From: a virus
Reading direction: 5' to 3' (one strand)
DNA: 27,033 nt
IMG/VR virus record: IMGVR_UViG_3300033153_003294
Location: 1 to 27,033 of that record
The notes under the pieces were generated by a model, which worked only from the letters and a program-made list of their open reading frames with translations, had not been told where the DNA came from and did no database searches. This document shows positions 15,985-24,283 of the stretch, piece after piece. Positions within the stretch are counted from its first letter, which is position 1. The number at the start of each line of letters is the position of its first letter. Made by a program: the position numbers and the translations under genes.

Positions 15985-16015
15985 AAGCTCTACTTGAAAA
16001 AGTAGAGCTTTTTTT
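15985..16015 (+). terminator. Strong terminator after tail tube gene
   Basis: AAGCTCTACTT (15985-15995) and AAGTAGAGCTT (16000-16010) form a perfect eleven-pair stem closed by the GAAA tetraloop; T-run 16009-16015. The next gene starts 34 bases later at 16049. Confidence 0.93.
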
Positions 16016-16048
16016 ATATGCTTTCATCTAACAAAGGAAAGGTGATTT

Positions 16049-16447
16049 ATGAAAACTAATTTAGACAAGTATTTTAAAACTAATGCAAATTTTGAAAAAG
16101 ATGGAATCTGGTTTGAAATCTCAGAAGAAGTGGGATTTTTAATTAGAAGATTCGGTGGTAAAAACGCAGAGAAAGTTAAACTAGCTATTGCAAAATATCA
16201 CAAGCCTTATGCTAGGCAAATTGAAAAAGGCACACTTGATCCTGGCAAAGAAAACAAGATCATGGTTAGAGCTTTTGTTGAATCTTGCTTAGTCAACTGG
16301 AAAGGTATTGAGATTGATGGAGAAGCTACAGAATTTTCTATAGAAAAAGCTGTTGAGTTCTTTGTTGGATTACCTGACCTTGCAAGCGAGCTTGTTGCTT
16401 ATGCAAGCGATATAGATAATTACAAGGAAGAATTGGGAAACTCCTAA
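16049..16447 (+). CDS. Tail assembly chaperone G, 0-frame product
   Basis: A 132-residue protein in the place of lambda gpG, between tail tube and tape measure. It keeps the unassembled tape measure soluble and helps recruit tube subunits. The protein is small and acidic to neutral with VGFLIRRFGGKNAEKVKLAIAKY near the start, a segment typical of this chaperone family, and a C-terminal helical region. GGAAAGGTG precedes the ATG. Near the stop, codons 129-132 read TTG GGA AAC TCC TAA, which includes the slippery G GGA AAC, so a second, longer product is expected by -1 frameshift. Confidence 0.88.
   Translation: MKTNLDKYFKTNANFEKDGIWFEISEEVGFLIRRFGGKNAEKVKLAIAKYHKPYARQIEKGTLDPGKENKIMVRAFVESCLVNWKGIEIDGEATEFSIEKAVEFFVGLPDLASELVAYASDIDNYKEELGNS
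16435..16441 (+). other. Programmed -1 ribosomal frameshift site (GGGAAAC)
   Basis: GGGAAAC is a canonical X_XXY_YYZ heptamer in the correct phase (G GGA AAC, with GGA and AAC as codons 130 and 131) one codon before the 0-frame stop (TAA 16445-16447). After a -1 slip the reading frame stays open from 16441 to the TAA at 16771-16773. This is the expected arrangement for the lambda-type G/GT switch. Confidence 0.9.
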
Positions 16448-16773
16448 CACGATGGCTTCAATGGTATTTTACCTGGAGTGATCGGCTAGATTTCTATTAT
16501 GAGAGGCTCCAAAAAGGAGCCGTTAGATCTGAGAACATGGAGCCAGCAATAGGCCCTTTTTCAATCTATATTGAGTTTTATTTTGAGCTATCAACTTGTA
16601 GGTCAAATGTTACCTTATCTCCAATATCTTTTACGGATATACATAACTTTGCTACAATAAAAGAGATTGAAGATTTTGACGAGTTCCACTATTTAATGAG
16701 AACATTAGATAGTTGTTATTTAAAAATAAAAGAGAGAAAAGATGGTAGCTCAAACTCAAACAAGAGTAATTAA
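16441..16773 (+). CDS. Tail assembly chaperone T, -1 frame extension of G
   Basis: Not an independent gene: it is the -1 frame part of the G-T fusion. Reading from C16441 the frame gives 110 residues (Leu-Leu-Thr-Arg-Trp-Leu-Gln-Trp and so on) without a stop, for a fusion of about 241 residues. The segment beginning RWLQWYFTWSDRLDFYYERL has the aromatic-rich pattern of T domains, which bind tail-tube protein while G binds the tape measure. The ATG at 16537 lies inside and is in frame, but no ribosome site is visible before it, so a separate product is unlikely. The end overlaps the tape measure start by 32 bases, as is common in this block. Confidence 0.85.
   Translation, partial: LLTRWLQWYFTWSDRLDFYYERLQKGAVRSENMEPAIGPFSIYIEFYFELSTCRSNVTLSPISFTDIHNFATIKEIEDFDEFHYLMRTLDSCYLKIKERKDGSSNSNKSN
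16505..16521 (+). other. Hairpin inside T extension
   Basis: GGCTCC (16505-16510) and GGAGCC (16516-16521) form a perfect six-pair stem with an AAAAA loop; no T-run follows, so it is not a terminator. It is 63 bases beyond the slippery heptamer, far from the usual 5-9 bases for a stimulatory structure. Right after the hairpin GTTAG (16522-16526) could pair with CTAAC (16444-16448), two bases after the slippery site, which would bring the hairpin close; a five-base match here can be chance. Confidence 0.35.
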
Positions 16774-18862
16774 AGTAAAAGTTGAAACCAAAGGCGATGC
16801 TGATTTAAAAAGAATTGCTGCTGGAATGGGAAAACTTAATCGAGAAACTAAAAAGACTTCTGATGTTTTGGGTGGTTTTAGAAATGTTTTTGCTGGAGCT
16901 ATTGCAGGATTAGGGATTAGAGAAATAACTAGAGCCGCAGATCAGTTTCAGTTATTAGAAGATAGAATAAAAGCTTTTACAGGGAGCGCAGAAGTTGCTA
17001 ATAAAGTTTTTACTTTATTAAAAGACAGTGCTGCGCTAGTTAAGACTTCAGTAAATGCTATGGGCCAGACATTTAACAGAGTTGCTTTGGCTACTCAAGA
17101 ATTGGGCCTAACTAATGAGCAAATGATAGCAACAACAGTTGCTTTACAACAAACATTTAGATTGTCAGGTGCTACCATTGCTGAAGCAACTGGAGCTACA
17201 ATTCAATTAACTCAAGGTTTATCTTCAGGGCAATTAAGAGGTCAGGAACTTAGATCCGTTTTGGAATCAAATGTTATTTTTTCCACCATGCTTGCAAAAG
17301 AATTAGGAATAGCTAGAGGGCAATTAATTAAATTTGCTGAAAGTGGAAAGATAACTTCTGATGTTGTATTAAATGCTTTATCAAAAAACTTTGATGATTT
17401 AAATAAAAAAGCTGAAGCTCTTGGAACAACTTTTGAGCAATCAACAATTATCATGCTTGACGCTTTTAAGTTTAAATTAAATGAACTGAATAAATCTTTT
17501 GGGGTTTCCAGAGGTTTTGAAAATTTTTCAAAGGTGATTGTTAGCAATATAGGTGTTATCGGAGCTGCAATAGCAGGGCTAGTAAGCTTCGTTATAATTA
17601 GTGCTATCCCTAAGATGATCGCAGCTATGAACGCATTTGCTGCTGCAATGGCAAAAAACCCTATAGGGCTTATTCTCGTTGGAGTGTCAACAGCGATTGC
17701 ATTGATGGCTTATAACTGGGAAAAATCATTGCTTGTGATGGAAAAAACATGGGTTGTGTTTATGATGACAACACTTAAAAGCATTGATAGCTTTGTTGAC
17801 AAGTTTAGAACAGCAGCTCAATGGTTTGGTAAGTTAGCTGGAATTGACGTTGGAGTTTTTAAAGGAGATTACTCAGATGACATTGACAAGCTTGGAAATC
17901 TTTTAGCTGAAGTTAATTTAGAGATAATTAAACTTGATAAGAATAGTAAAAAAAATGAAGGGAAAGATTTATTTAAAGCTCTCTCTGTTTCACTTAAAGG
18001 ATTGGATCTTGATAAAGCTAAAACAATGGCAGGCCCATTTAAAACTCTTAATGCACAATTCAAAAAAGGGAAAATTAGTTTAGAAGAATATAACCAAGCT
18101 ATAAGGCAACTAAAAGTAGATGATTTAAATAAAAAATTTGAAGCAGGAACAATAAATCTATATCAGTACAATAAAGAATTAGAAAAATTAAATAAGACAA
18201 TGGCAAGAACTGGAACAATTTCTAGTGGAATTGCCAAGGGATTAAAAACAGTTTCAGAAGATGCTGGCAATGTAGCTATGCAAGTTGCTATGGGTGTTGA
18301 AAATGCTTTTGATAATTTAGAAGATATGCTTTTTGAATTTACTAAAAATGGAAAATTAGAATTTAAAAAATTCGCACAAGCAATTTTAGATGACTTAACT
18401 AGAATTATAATTAGAGCACAGATTGTAGCTCCGTTAGCTCAAGGCTTAGTTGGAGCAATGACTCCTGCTGCGGCCTCATCAACAGTTACACCTAATGCAA
18501 ACGGAAATGCTTTCAGCAATGGAAACATAGTTCCTTTTGCAAATGGTGGTGTAGTAAATTCTCCAACAGTATTCCCTTTTGCTAAAGGCATAGGACTAAT
18601 GGGAGAGGCTGGGCCTGAAGCAATTATGCCACTAAAACGTGGGCCTGATGGAAAATTAGGAGTCGAAGGTGGTGGAAGCAATGTTGTTGTTAATGTTATC
18701 AATAATTCAGGGAATGAAGTTGAGCAACGAGAAAGAACTGGAGCAAGTGGTGAAAAAATATTGGATGTGCTTATTTTAAGTAGCGTGAAAAAGAATATTG
18801 CTAAAGGTGAACTTGACTCAACATTAGGGCAAGTTTATGGATTAAGGCGTAGGGGTGCGTAA
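16742..18862 (+). CDS. Tape measure protein
   Basis: A 706-residue protein that sets tail length and helps DNA pass the host envelope. Residues about 55-260 carry the tape-measure N-terminal signature (ADQFQLLEDRIKAFTG, then ATQELGLTNEQMIATT and LSSGQLRGQELRSVLES). About 268-323 is a hydrophobic stretch containing AAIAGLVSFVIISAI and NPIGLILVGVSTAIAL, able to enter membranes. Helical, Lys-rich repeats follow, then the end typical of lambda-like tape measures (FANGGVVNSPTVFPFAKG, then GEAGPEAIMPL). With the usual 0.15 nm per residue it predicts a tail of about 100 nm, which is an estimate. It starts within the T extension, with a GAGAGA region upstream. Confidence 0.93.
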   Translation: MVAQTQTRVIKVKVETKGDADLKRIAAGMGKLNRETKKTSDVLGGFRNVFAGAIAGLGIREITRAADQFQLLEDRIKAFTGSAEVANKVFTLLKDSAALVKTSVNAMGQTFNRVALATQELGLTNEQMIATTVALQQTFRLSGATIAEATGATIQLTQGLSSGQLRGQELRSVLESNVIFSTMLAKELGIARGQLIKFAESGKITSDVVLNALSKNFDDLNKKAEALGTTFEQSTIIMLDAFKFKLNELNKSFGVSRGFENFSKVIVSNIGVIGAAIAGLVSFVIISAIPKMIAAMNAFAAAMAKNPIGLILVGVSTAIALMAYNWEKSLLVMEKTWVVFMMTTLKSIDSFVDKFRTAAQWFGKLAGIDVGVFKGDYSDDIDKLGNLLAEVNLEIIKLDKNSKKNEGKDLFKALSVSLKGLDLDKAKTMAGPFKTLNAQFKKGKISLEEYNQAIRQLKVDDLNKKFEAGTINLYQYNKELEKLNKTMARTGTISSGIAKGLKTVSEDAGNVAMQVAMGVENAFDNLEDMLFEFTKNGKLEFKKFAQAILDDLTRIIIRAQIVAPLAQGLVGAMTPAAASSTVTPNANGNAFSNGNIVPFANGGVVNSPTVFPFAKGIGLMGEAGPEAIMPLKRGPDGKLGVEGGGSNVVVNVINNSGNEVEQRERTGASGEKILDVLILSSVKKNIAKGELDSTLGQVYGLRRRGA

Positions 18863-19215
18863 TGGCAGAAATATTTCCAGCAGAGTTACAGGATAAATTT
18901 AACGAAGCTGGCTTTAAATTAGAATTAGGAAACACATCTATACAGTCAAGTGTTGACGTTGGTTTGCCAAAGGTAAGGCAAAGATACACTCAAGCAATAG
19001 ATGCTATGGCCGGAACAATAGAGCTAAACAGGACTGACTTTTCTATCCTTGATAGCTTCTATAAAATAACACTGTCAGGGGGTACAAAGACCTTCAGCTT
19101 CATGCACCCAATAACACAAATTCAATCTGAATTTAGATTCGTTAATCCTCCTTCTTTGTCTCCTCTCGGTGGTGATTATTTTAGAGTAAGTTTTAGTTGG
19201 ATTGAAATACCATGA
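18862..19215 (+). CDS. Minor tail protein, lambda gpM-like
   Basis: A 117-residue protein starting in the overlap with the tape measure stop (TAATG). A short N-terminal part, then GNTSIQSSVDVGLPKVRQRYTQA, AGTIELNRTDFSILDSFYK and FSFMHPITQIQSEFRFVNPPS are the features of gpM-like distal tail proteins, which form the first ring below the tube. Position directly after the tape measure fits that role. Confidence 0.75.
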   Translation: MAEIFPAELQDKFNEAGFKLELGNTSIQSSVDVGLPKVRQRYTQAIDAMAGTIELNRTDFSILDSFYKITLSGGTKTFSFMHPITQIQSEFRFVNPPSLSPLGGDYFRVSFSWIEIP

Positions 19216-19682
19216 GAAATTTATCCAATGCTTTGTTAGCAGAAATTTACGGCCAACAAAGTTCTGTTCCATTCTTGTTGTTATTAACAATTGAACATCC
19301 TACCAGTGGGAGTATTAGGCTGGTAAATAATACTGCTGATATAACAAGTAGAGGTAATGTTTTTTCTGCTTTTCCAATGAAGATAACCTTACCAACGGAT
19401 GATGGCAAAACAGAAAAAGAAGTTTCACTTGAACTAGACAATGTTTCACTTGAGTTAATAAGCGAACTAAGAACAGTGACTTCTCCAATGCCAGCGACAA
19501 TTGAAGCTGTATTATCAAATGATCCCGACTCAGTAGAAATTGAGTTAGGCGAATTAAAGATAGGTGACATTAGCTATGATTCTAAAAAGATCAGTGCTAG
19601 ATTATACTTAGATGATTTTTTAAATACAGGTTTATCAAGTGAAAAATACACACCGACATTATACCCTGGATTGTTTTCATAG
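19212..19682 (+). CDS. Tail tip protein, DUF1833
   Basis: A 156-residue protein overlapping the previous stop by ATGA. The DUF1833 pattern is visible: an N-terminal helix (SNALLAEIYGQQ), PFLLLLTIEHP, IRLVNNTADITSRGNVFSAFP, SLELDNVSLEL and a C-terminal LYPGLF. DUF1833 proteins lie between gpM- and gpK-like genes in many siphoviruses of Gram-negative bacteria, where they act in the lambda gpL position of the tail tip. No ribosome-binding site is seen, so coupled translation is likely. Confidence 0.8.
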   Translation: MRNLSNALLAEIYGQQSSVPFLLLLTIEHPTSGSIRLVNNTADITSRGNVFSAFPMKITLPTDDGKTEKEVSLELDNVSLELISELRTVTSPMPATIEAVLSNDPDSVEIELGELKIGDISYDSKKISARLYLDDFLNTGLSSEKYTPTLYPGLFS

Positions 19683-20037
19683 CTTAATCGGTTTATCTTA
19701 TTCGGCTTTTGATTGTTACGAGCTAGTCCAGCTTTTTTATAAGAAAGTTTTCTGCATAGAGCTTGACACTTTATATCAAGTAAAACCAAGTTCAACTGAA
19801 GCAAAAAATCTAGTTAAGTCTAATCTTGAAAATTTTAACAAGGTTACAAAACCACAATTTGGTGACATAATAATATTAAAAATATTAGGACTTCCAGTAC
19901 ACGTTGGGATCTATATTGACAATGAACGGTTTTTGCATACAAGAGAAAAAACTGGTAGCGTTTTAGAGCGAACTAATAATTGGAAAAAAAGAATTTTAGG
20001 ATATTATAGATGGCCAGAAATACAAGAATTAGATTAA
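19639..20037 (+). CDS. NlpC/P60 tail-tip peptidase, gpK-like
   Basis: A 132-residue (from GTG 19639) cysteine peptidase that would cut peptidoglycan peptide links when DNA is injected. The catalytic Cys is in FDCYELV (Cys26), the His in VHVGIYI (His88), and a third polar site is near His100 in RFLHTRE; FGDIIIL precedes the His as in the family. The family core begins at HSLIGLSY, so the first 13 residues may be untrue; the start is uncertain. CAGG (19627-19630) is eight bases before the GTG. The gene overlaps DUF1833 by 44 bases and the next gene by 28, a tight arrangement. The usual Mov34/JAB domain found in lambda gpK is absent here. Confidence 0.82.
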   Translation: MKNTHRHYTLDCFHSLIGLSYSAFDCYELVQLFYKKVFCIELDTLYQVKPSSTEAKNLVKSNLENFNKVTKPQFGDIIILKILGLPVHVGIYIDNERFLHTREKTGSVLERTNNWKKRILGYYRWPEIQELD

Positions 20038-23000
20038 ATCCTATATCGTCTAATGAGAAAATTGTTATCCATGATAGCGGTTTGAACCTCAAAGAAATAT
20101 TCGACATAGCACTTAAAAACGAAAAAATATCAGAGTCAGAAAACCATGAACAACACTTTAAAATATTTGTTGATGGTTATGAGATTGAAGAAGACTTTTG
20201 GAAATACACAAAACCAAAAGAGAAGACCGAAATCTTAATTGCTATCGTTTTAAAGGGTGGTGACTTCGGACAAATCGTAAGTCAAGTCGTAGTTGTTGCA
20301 GCGATAGCTGTTGCCTCCTTTTACACAGGCGGTGGTGCTTTGGGTGCACTAGCTGGTGCGGCGGCTGGAGTCGGTGCAAGCTTGTTAATGAATGAATTAA
20401 TTCCACCTCCAAGTAATGCCTTTGGGGCAATAGGTGGTGGGCTTGAATCTTATAGCGATTCACAAATGTTTTCAATTGGATCTCAATCTAATGTTCCAAG
20501 AAAATTTCAGACTGTTCCAAAAATTTATGGTAGGCATAGACACTTTCCAGTCGTTGCAGCAAATCCATATACATCTATTGAATCAGATAAAAATACTGGA
20601 GAGTTAGTTCAGTATCTTTATGGCATTTATGATTTTGGTTTAGGGCCTAATGTAATAGATACTTTAAAAATAGGTGACACTCCAATTAATGAGTTTAACG
20701 ATGTCCAATACAGATTAGTTGATCCAAATAAACCAGACACAGATGAAGGCTCATGGGATGAAGCTACTAATAAAACTTTTGAAATATATAAAGGTGATGT
20801 TAACCAAGTTTCAATTGGAGCTGCGCTAAATAAAAACGAGAATGAAGCTGGAGCAATAGTTGACGAGTACCAGGTAACAAGAAGCATTTCCGATAACACA
20901 AGAAGTGAAGACCAGGAAATAACGGTAACACTTGCCTTCCCTAAAGGACTAACAACTTTTGGCACTGATGGGAAACGAAGCACTCGAACAGTTGACGTTA
21001 GACTAGAGTTTGCTGAAGATGGAACAGAAGACTGGTATAAGTATGACGATTATAATCACGTTGATTCAGTTGAAGATCCAGATACTCCAACGATTGGTTT
21101 AGTAGCATTGCCAGAATCTTTTGAAGATTTTGATTTCATTAGAGAAGTTGATTATCACAGATATGAAAATCCGATGGATTTACCCTCTAGCTTTTTTTAC
21201 GATGGGAGTATCGCATCAAGATATAAGATCCAGTATAGAGGATATAAAAAAAACACCACTTCAAGAATACCAACAACTGAAGCCATTTCAATTGGTGGGC
21301 ATATCCATAGTGGGAAAAACTACATAGGAACAGTAACATCAACAGAAAGCAGATCAGGTGGTGGTTACTGGACGTACATAACTACTCCATTAGTCACAGA
21401 AGATGTTGCCTATAGAGTTACCTTGTATTTAAGAAATCCAGCACATCCACACAATTATCTAGCGTTGCCAAATAAGCAATATGGTTTTGTCAGTGGTGCT
21501 CAAACAGTTAAGCTTCAAGGCAATGGAGTCAAGGCACTTTCAGGCGAACAACAAACTCCACTATATGCTACTTTTAGATTCAATCCAAAAACGAAAGAAT
21601 CAGTTAAGCTGAGATTGACCAGGGTGAGAAGTTATGGTGGATACAGTTATCAGATAACAGAAGATTTAACATGGGTTTCTGCAACAGCAAGGTTTGATAA
21701 AAATCCGATAGACACTACCAAGCGACATACTTTTTTAGAATTAAAAATAAAAGCAACGGATCAATTAAACGGATCGATAAGAGATTTATCTGGAGTAGTT
21801 AATTCTGTCTTAGATGTTTATAATGGCAACACATGGGAAAAGGAAATAACAGGAAATCCAGCGTGGATTTTTTCTGATCTATTGACAGGCGAAATAAACA
21901 AAAACGCAATATCGAAAGATAGACTGGAGACAAATTCCATATTAGCATGGGCCAATTATGCTGACGAATATCCAACAGCACCCCCCAACATAGAAGATTA
22001 CGAACTAAAAAGATTTCAAGTAAACTATATTCTTGACTATGGGATAACACTACAAGAAGCATTGGCTCAAGTATCTCATGCTTGTCAAGCAAGTTTGAAT
22101 TTAGTTGATGGAAAGTACGGAGTTCTTTTAGATAAGAAACAAACAGTGCCAGTACAAGTGTTCACTCCAAGGAACTCCTGGGATTTTGCTTCAACTAGAA
22201 AATATGTCGAAATGCCAGATGCGCTTAAAGTAAGTTACGTTGACGAAGGCTCTAACTGGGAATTAAGAGAGAGAGTTGTTTACAATGATGGCTTTGATTC
22301 AAATTCAGCAGAAATTTTTGAAGACTTTAAATCTTTTGGAATAACCAATCAGGAACAAGCTTTCAGATATGGTCGTTATATGTTGGCCCAAGCGAAGCTA
22401 AGACAGGAAACGATTTCTTTGAGTGTTGATTTTGAACACTTGGTTTGCACTAGAGGTGATTTTGTTTTAGTTACTCAAGATGCAATGAGAGTCGGTGGAA
22501 CACCTTTTAGAGTAAAGGCAGTAAACGGAAATGAAGTAACGATTGACGCAAGCTTTGCTACAGAGCCAGCGACAAGCTATGGTTACACTTACAGATCAGT
22601 ACTTGATGGAATAGTAACTTCCACAATGACGATCACTTCTTCAACAACAGCAACATTGAATGGAACTATCCCACTGATTGGAGATTTAATAATTTGGGGA
22701 GAAGTCGATAAAATAACTTACGAATGTATTGTTAAGACAATAGCTCCTAACGATGACATGACAGCTCAACTTGCTTTAGTCGAAAAGAATAATGCAATCT
22801 TTGATGCTGAATCATCAGAAGATATTCCTGATTACGATCCACAAATATCAACAATTCAAGATTCAGACATTACACCTCCAGGAGAAGTTATAGATCTTGA
22901 AGTTATAGACAATAGTTTTGATTGTGATGGTGGTGGTTATGTTTATTATATTGATTTAACCTGGGGTGTACCAGATGGAACGATTTATGAAACTTTTGAA

Positions 23001-24275
23001 ATTTATGTTGATAAAGGCAAAGGTTTTGAATTAATAGATTATAGTAATCAAGTTGGATACCGATATGTTGCCAGTGAAGATTATCTTGGAGCTGAGCATA
23101 AGTTTAAAGTTTTAGCTGTCAGTGCGACAGGGTCTAAATTAAATCTTGGAGAAGTTTCTCATATTGAAGCCACTCCGTTATTGAAAACCATAGCTCCTAG
23201 CAATGTTAATGCTCTTTACATTAATGTTACAAATGAAACACTACAGTTAGACTGGGATCTTGTAACTGATTGTGATATTGATAGATACCTTGTTAGGTTT
23301 TCTCCAAGCTCGGAAGCATCGTGGGAAAGTTCTATCCCATTATTGAAAACAGATTCTAATACATCAATGGCAAGTTTCCAAGCCAGGACTGGATCTTATT
23401 TTGTTAAGGCCATAGATTGGAATGGAAACGAATCTATCAAAGCAGCTTCAGCAATTACATCAATTCCAAATTTATTTAATTTAAATATAATAGAAGAAAC
23501 AAACGATTTTCCAACATTCCCTGGTGTTTTAGACAGGGTAGTTGTTCAGGAAACTGAATTGATTCTTGGAGATAATGTTTCGGGTGCTGCTGGAGTACAG
23601 GAGTTTTACAGTGATGGCGAATATTCTTATTCTAACTTTCTTGATCTTGGCGACATATACACTGTTCGGCTACAATCTTTAATTGAAGCTGAAGGCTATA
23701 CCATTGGAGATCTGATGGTTTCATGGCCAACACTAGCTGAAGTTGACACGCTAAGTTCAGCAAAGGTTTCTGATTGGGATGTTGAAACGTATTATCGTGG
23801 TAGAGATTCAGCTATTACAATTTCCAATTGGGCAACACTTTCAGCTATCGATCCTATTTCTGCTGGAGAAACTGGAGCATGGACTGACTGGAGAAAATTC
23901 ACAATAGGTGATTTCACAGCAAGGATTTTTCAATTCAAACTAAGACTAGTATCGAATAAGTCTAGCGTTTCTCCTAGGGTTTTTGAAGCTAAAATTAGAG
24001 CTGATATGCCAGATAGAATGGTTAGTTTTGATAATATAGTTTCAAATGTTGGATCTCACACTGTTAACTATATTCCAGCTTTCAAAGGGCCTGGAATCAC
24101 ACCAGCAATTCAGATAACACAAGACAATGCACAAACTGGAGATTATTATAATATTAGCAATAAAACACTAGAAAGTTTCAATATTATTTTCTATGATAAT
24201 ACAAATACAGAAGTTTCTAGGCAGTTTGATGTTTTAGCGAAAGGTTACGGATTTAAACATACAAGCACAATTTAG
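20010..24275 (+). CDS. Tail tip / host specificity protein, gpI-gpJ-like fusion
   Basis: A 1421-residue protein forming the central tail hub. Residues 1-80 resemble the gpI-type beta-grasp (EKIVIHDSGLNLKEI, KIFVDGYEI), ending in a GGDFG turn. Residues 87-130 are strongly hydrophobic (SQVVVVAAIAVASFY then Gly/Ala-rich), a possible membrane-entering segment as in gpI. From about 160 follows the gpJ hub (NVPRKFQTVPKIYGRHRHFP, then YLYGIYDFGLGPN). Two fibronectin-III-like domains (about 951-1050 and 1055-1150) precede the C-terminal receptor-side region; FKGPGITPAIQITQDNA near 1365 is typical of gpJ-type ends. The start ATG overlaps the NlpC gene by 28 bases. Confidence 0.9.
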   Translation: MARNTRIRLNPISSNEKIVIHDSGLNLKEIFDIALKNEKISESENHEQHFKIFVDGYEIEEDFWKYTKPKEKTEILIAIVLKGGDFGQIVSQVVVVAAIAVASFYTGGGALGALAGAAAGVGASLLMNELIPPPSNAFGAIGGGLESYSDSQMFSIGSQSNVPRKFQTVPKIYGRHRHFPVVAANPYTSIESDKNTGELVQYLYGIYDFGLGPNVIDTLKIGDTPINEFNDVQYRLVDPNKPDTDEGSWDEATNKTFEIYKGDVNQVSIGAALNKNENEAGAIVDEYQVTRSISDNTRSEDQEITVTLAFPKGLTTFGTDGKRSTRTVDVRLEFAEDGTEDWYKYDDYNHVDSVEDPDTPTIGLVALPESFEDFDFIREVDYHRYENPMDLPSSFFYDGSIASRYKIQYRGYKKNTTSRIPTTEAISIGGHIHSGKNYIGTVTSTESRSGGGYWTYITTPLVTEDVAYRVTLYLRNPAHPHNYLALPNKQYGFVSGAQTVKLQGNGVKALSGEQQTPLYATFRFNPKTKESVKLRLTRVRSYGGYSYQITEDLTWVSATARFDKNPIDTTKRHTFLELKIKATDQLNGSIRDLSGVVNSVLDVYNGNTWEKEITGNPAWIFSDLLTGEINKNAISKDRLETNSILAWANYADEYPTAPPNIEDYELKRFQVNYILDYGITLQEALAQVSHACQASLNLVDGKYGVLLDKKQTVPVQVFTPRNSWDFASTRKYVEMPDALKVSYVDEGSNWELRERVVYNDGFDSNSAEIFEDFKSFGITNQEQAFRYGRYMLAQAKLRQETISLSVDFEHLVCTRGDFVLVTQDAMRVGGTPFRVKAVNGNEVTIDASFATEPATSYGYTYRSVLDGIVTSTMTITSSTTATLNGTIPLIGDLIIWGEVDKITYECIVKTIAPNDDMTAQLALVEKNNAIFDAESSEDIPDYDPQISTIQDSDITPPGEVIDLEVIDNSFDCDGGGYVYYIDLTWGVPDGTIYETFEIYVDKGKGFELIDYSNQVGYRYVASEDYLGAEHKFKVLAVSATGSKLNLGEVSHIEATPLLKTIAPSNVNALYINVTNETLQLDWDLVTDCDIDRYLVRFSPSSEASWESSIPLLKTDSNTSMASFQARTGSYFVKAIDWNGNESIKAASAITSIPNLFNLNIIEETNDFPTFPGVLDRVVVQETELILGDNVSGAAGVQEFYSDGEYSYSNFLDLGDIYTVRLQSLIEAEGYTIGDLMVSWPTLAEVDTLSSAKVSDWDVETYYRGRDSAITISNWATLSAIDPISAGETGAWTDWRKFTIGDFTARIFQFKLRLVSNKSSVSPRVFEAKIRADMPDRMVSFDNIVSNVGSHTVNYIPAFKGPGITPAIQITQDNAQTGDYYNISNKTLESFNIIFYDNTNTEVSRQFDVLAKGYGFKHTSTI

Positions 24276-24283
24276 AGGTTAGT

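Noticed and set aside
16505-16521. Terminator before the tape measure
   Set aside because: The hairpin has no T-run after it and lies inside the T reading frame.
16537-16773. Separate 78-residue gene before the tape measure
   Set aside because: The frame continues without stops back to the slippery heptamer at 16435 and the ATG has no ribosome-binding site; it is the T part of the G-T fusion.
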